Assembly: GCA_036365515.1 (NCBI GenBank)
Contig: CM070877.1
Location: 60,747,975-60,811,974 of the forward strand
Source of the DNA: Torymus aiolomorphi
Taxonomy: Eukaryota > Arthropoda > Insecta > Hymenoptera > Torymidae
DNA: 64,000 bases
Direction: 5' to 3'
The notes under the pieces: generated by a model
Databases searched by the model: none
What the model was told of the DNA's origin: nothing
What the model saw: the letters and a program-made list of their open reading frames with translations, nothing else
Part shown: positions 59,966 through 64,000 of the stretch, piece after piece
Layout of the letters: every line of letters starts with the position of its first letter
Position numbering within the stretch: the first letter of the stretch is position 1
Program-made: the position numbers and the translations under genes

Positions 59966-61924
59966 ATCCTGGACATTATTTCTTATGACAAACAATTCTG
60001 TACTCAAGCACTTCTAATAACATGGGAGAGAAATAGTAGTACCTTATTTATCAATTAATCTGATGTTTTACATATATTGATATCCATACATAATCATGAA
60101 ACGGAGGCAGAAACGCAAAAAACACGATTTTTCACAGAAAATAAGGGTTACTAATTAAACAAGATTTACTTAAACATAAATAAACCACCTTTAAAAATTG
60201 AAATAGATTGGGTGCATGAGGAAACGGGTTCTCGAAAACAAGCGGCCTACGCGTGCTTATATTCAAATCGAAATTACTGGTCAAATTAAAAGTAGCTTAA
60301 GCGTACCAAATTTTTTTATCAAATGACTAGCAAATTTTTATATATAGTAGTACAATATCATGTACTACATTATATCAACCTATTATATGTTATGATACAT
60401 AAAAATAACCACAATACATGCGATATATATGCGTGTAAAAAAAGCACCATTTGCGGTTTTTATGAAATTAAATTTTAATTTTTCTGGTGACTTGATATTT
60501 TCTTTACAGAAAAACATTTCGCAGCTCAAATGCTATAATCTCTAGGTGGTTTTATGAACAAATTATCGATTTTCATTAAATGACGAGGAAAAATGCTTTT
60601 TGTCCATAAGAGCCTATCGAGGGGGCATTGTAAGCACTTCAATGTGCACAAAAAATACTCTTAATAGGCCAGTCAAATTAGCTTTTTTCGCCTGTTTTGT
60701 GACTTAATTATAACCCAGGGTTTTCAAACGGATTCTTGTAGGGCGGCTCATCAGGTACAATACCCCGGTGAATGAGCCAAAAAATTTTGTCAGGAACATT
60801 TTTTAAATAACAAATTAATAATTGAAAAACCAGTTTTTTGACCACAGAAAAAAAACTATTGACTTTACAGAAAAAAGTTCTATATAAACTTTGTAGATAT
60901 TAAAAAGATCTACAGAACGCGACGAATTTAGTTAATTTGTTTATCTGCAAATCGCAAGAAACCGCTGAAAATGGCCATTTAAACGATTGTTTATAACTCC
61001 GTGAAAAAAATTGCTAGGCTCTTGATAAATTGTTAAAGTATGGTTCTTGTGGTACCTAATAAGCAGTTAAAATTTCAGCTAAAAATATTGAATAGTTTTT
61101 GCATAATTCCATTTATTTATTAGATTTTGGTCATGTTTGCGTCATTTTTTCCAAGCCGTGGGGCATCGTACGAGGATGCACAAAAGCGATTATGAAAGAG
61201 TAACATCTCTACTTTCACGAACAATGAATAACTAAGCGATTTTTTGAAATTTAATTGTTTAAAATCGCAAAAAAAAGTCATTTTTTTTCGTTATAAATAA
61301 ATGGAATTGCGACTCGAGTATTTGTCGTAGATAATCGACAATAGGTTCGTTGGAAAGCTGGCATTTTTCCCGAAATTTTAAGCGGTCTCCGAACTCTCTA
61401 AGTGCTCTAGGAGCCGAGATAATTTTTTTTTTGTAAAAATCGACATGTCTTTAATTATTAATATTAAGAAATGTGACAGGGCTGAAAAATCGAATTAGTA
61501 GTTGTACTAACATAAAAAAAATATTGCGTCACATTTATTGCAAAATTTCATTGTTATAAATAATCGCAAAGGTGTGTGTGAAAAATAGAGAAAGTTACAG
61601 TGTCACGCAAAAAACTGAACATAGGAACTTCAAATCCGACGCGCTCGAAAATTTTTTGATATCTCGGTAACTAATTGACGTAAATACTTCATTTTTTTTT
61701 AATTTGGGGTAGCTCGCGAAAATATTAATATGCGGCCTACTCGTTTCCCTGAAAACGTTTATTTAACATTATTAATTAACAATAATTATTTATATTAATT
61801 TTTTTCTTCTTTTTTCCATAAAAAATTAATTAATTAATTATAAATATGTTATTGGGTAGATTTTTTTAATTTATTAAATAATAAAAAATAATATATTCAC
61901 TTTTATAAAAATTTTGTTGAACAT
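59966..61924. other. AT-rich DNA without a recognised gene
   Basis: Nothing identified apart from homopolymer tracts and short TTAATTAATT repeats near 61820. The right end adjoins the second nuclease/CXC copy. Confidence 0.5.
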
Positions 61925-61935
61925 TTGATTACGAT

Positions 61936-64000
61936 TTATATCGGTACTTTTCGTTTCTTACATCGTGACACATCTGTGTGTGTTTCGTTATCATGTTCTT
62001 CTTCTTCTTCTTCTTCTTCTTCTTCTTCTTCTTCTTCTTCTTCTTCTTCTTCTTCTTCTTTTTCTTCTGGTTCTTCGTCTTCTTCTTCATTATTAGCGTC
62101 TGGCACATTTGCTATCGGCATTTGAATAAGTCTTTCGATTAACTCTTCTTCCTCATCATCGTTAATAGCCATGTCTGTAATGTGTTCTATTACCATTTGT
62201 TCGATATTTGTACAATTTTCACCATGACATGATGAGCAGATTTGCGAGCATCGTAGCCCATGCTTTCTACAGCTACATATTTTTCTTTTTCATCCCGTCT
62301 CACACCTACAACTGATTTTACAGAGTAATTCATCTGGAATAAGCGGTTCCAGCGTTTGAATTGGATAGATCACATTTTCTCGCTCTTTCCAACCCCACGC
62401 TGTTGGATCCTTTTTGTAACCAAGCTACTGTTGCAGTTGTAGGTATGTTCTGTACGCGTGCTGCTTCGTTGCACCTTCAGTCGGTGGCAAATTTTCTAAT
62501 TTTAAGGAACCTTTTAAGGTAGACTTTTGAAAATTTAAAAACCGCTGCTCATGTAGACTCTTTTCGTCCTTCTTACTGCTGTACATACGACTAACAATAT
62601 CATTTGCATTAGCAGCTAAAACATCAGGACTCACGTTTGGATTATAAAAAGAAAGTGCTTTTTGCTGTGGGACGACATCCTTGAGAAACGTTTTTATAAT
62701 TTTGTTTTTTCCTTGTTTGAAAAAACAAGACGTGTCACATCCTGTGCGTGAAAGCATGCATAAAACCTACCAGCTTTTTCACTTCAGGATATTTAAAAAT
62801 TTGACTGTCATATATGCAATCATTTATATTTCCTTTACCGGATTTTAAGAAATAAATGGTATTAAGAGGTGTGTGCTGCGTTAAAATTACAAGTAAGTCG
62901 ATGTCCTCTCCAATGATCCAGGTTGTACCGCCTACGCTGCATTTTTCAGCAGTACTGACAATAAGAAAATCGGCATCTTCTTCCGCTACGATAGTGCTAC
63001 ATTTTTGTTCTTGAAAATCTTTGCATAATAATTCGATCAACCTTTTTTTATTTTTATTTCGGCTTAAAAATTTATCTTGCGAAATTGTTATTATAGAATT
63101 TCTATTAAATTCTATTTCTCGTCCTAAATTTTTATTTTCTCTCCGTGACCTCTCGACTGCTTTGGTACTTTTAAAATTGATTCCCTCTGGATATCCATCG
63201 AAAGCTATGGTGGAATTTTTGCTATAGTTGTGTACTGTGTAATCAATATACTGCTTAATAATGAAATCAATCGATTTATTAGCATCCCAGCGCACTTATG
63301 CAAAAGAAAACCCCCATCAACCACATAAAAATCGTTTGGACCACGAGATACTCCGGTAATCTTAGAAAAATTATCATAGAATGATGATTTTCGTCCCTTC
63401 CGCATTCCGCCCTCGTCAAAAAGAGAAAGCGGATAAGGAGCAAGCTCATATTCTAAAAACTTTAACATTTCTGTTTTATTTTCAATATTTAATGATATTC
63501 TCTGAAATATAAGTGTTGGGTCAATTGTTACGACTTCATTGTTTACTTTCACTGAAGAATTTACTGCCTTCAATGATAGGACTTTGTCCTTTCTTTGAAA
63601 TTTGACCGAACCAAAATTACCACCAATAATTTTTTTCATTGAAGACAAACCTACTTCTAGTGCTTCGTAACAATTGATTTTGTTATCACCTATTATGCCA
63701 GTGCTGACAGATATTATATTATCGGTCACGGGAAACGAGTTATGGTTTTGGAAAAATTCAATCAACTTTTTGGAGTCCTGTAAATCTCTCGTGATGCGTG
63801 AATTACTTGCGTCTATGTGTTGATCAGAAGTAGCGTGCGTGGTATTACAAAATTGCTCCATAGCATCCGTCACTTCAATTAAAACAATATTTGATAGAAT
63901 CCATTTACATAAAGTGCTATCTGTTATTTCACGTCCATGAGTCAATCCACCTATCACTTTCATCGGTCTCATTAGCATTTGTTCAATTATCATGTCCGAC
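61936..64000 (-). pseudogene. Nuclease-like/CXC family gene copy 2 (3' part, runs off the edge)
   Basis: Same family as 38.8-51.8 kb and better preserved. Blocks leftward from 64000: IGGLTHGREITDS (63955), NCYEALEVG, FLEYELAPYPLSLFDEGGMRK (63470-63400), YVVDGG (63325), a frameshift near 63300, IAFDGYPEG (63215), EEDADFLIVSTAEK (62990-62950), GEDIDLLVIL (62915-62890), and HAF followed by a frameshift at about 62755. Then GCDTSCFFKQGK, SLHEQRF, a stop near 62425, AWGW, a CXC domain with SCRKHG (62330-62215) and an acidic tail with a polyglutamate run from (GAA)n. Two shifts and at least two stops disable it. Confidence 0.78.
61997..62060. repeat. (TTC)n/(GAA)n microsatellite in the acidic tail
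   Basis: About 21 units. It encodes polyglutamate in the minus-strand pseudogene; the polyserine frame on the plus strand is incidental. Confidence 0.95.

Noticed and set aside
61925..62125. Polyserine ORF on the plus strand
   Set aside because: Antisense of the (GAA)n acidic tail in the minus-strand pseudogene.

Overview
The window is eukaryotic, most likely insect, DNA. It is AT-rich, packed with transposable elements, and has very few host exons. The clearest single-copy host signal is one exon of the branched-chain alpha-keto acid dehydrogenase E1-alpha gene (minus strand, 55938-56133) with consensus splice sites. The element mix fits an arthropod, and a hymenopteran is plausible but not proven: insect-type Ty3/Gypsy and Copia, an errantivirus-like envelope remnant, a DUF4817-type transposase, Helitron, Penelope-like, LINEs and a Transib-like foldback.

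Layout. 1-3.3 kb: 3' half of a Ty3/Gypsy element (pol, a proline-rich post-pol ORF, LTR). 3.3-9.8 kb: hairpin-bearing repeats, two opposed DUF4817 transposase fragments, minisatellites and AT-rich DNA. 9.8-22.9 kb: a degraded Ty3/Gypsy element with gag, a repeat-rich linker, pol and a second zinc-knuckle ORF after pol. Its 5' LTR is split by a 2.5-kb foldback whose ends read CACAGTG and which is flanked by CGACG/CGAGG. 23.2-26.6 kb: a broken errantivirus-like envelope gene and an LTR-like promoter. 27.0-29.1 kb: Helitron relic. 29.3-30.3 kb: Penelope-like GIY-YIG fragment and a hammerhead-like core. 34.4-34.8 kb: 338-bp snapback repeat. 36.8-38.7 kb: TIR-bounded segment with GC-rich cargo.

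38.8-51.8 kb: a broken minus-strand member of an arthropod gene family that combines a nuclease-like domain with a C-terminal cysteine-rich CXC domain. It is split exactly by a young Copia element (40819-48499, LTRs 374 bp differing at one base by eye, TSD TATCC) and by a TTAA-flanked 1.78-kb TIR element (48696-50477). A second broken copy runs from 61.9 kb off the right edge.

52.1-53.7 kb: LINE 3' end abutting a minus-strand solo LTR. 55.9-56.1 kb: the host exon. 57.4-59.75 kb: LINE ORF1, split by an 872-bp miniature LTR retrotransposon (TSD ACAC) whose 3' LTR carries a tRNA-like block with a perfect B box. 59.75-61.9 kb: degenerate minisatellite and AT-rich DNA.

The genes do not form a pathway. 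The window is best read as stratified transposon insertions around one host exon and a multicopy nuclease/CXC family. The strongest leads are the RSS-like foldback, the tRNA-like miniature LTR element and the nuclease/CXC family.
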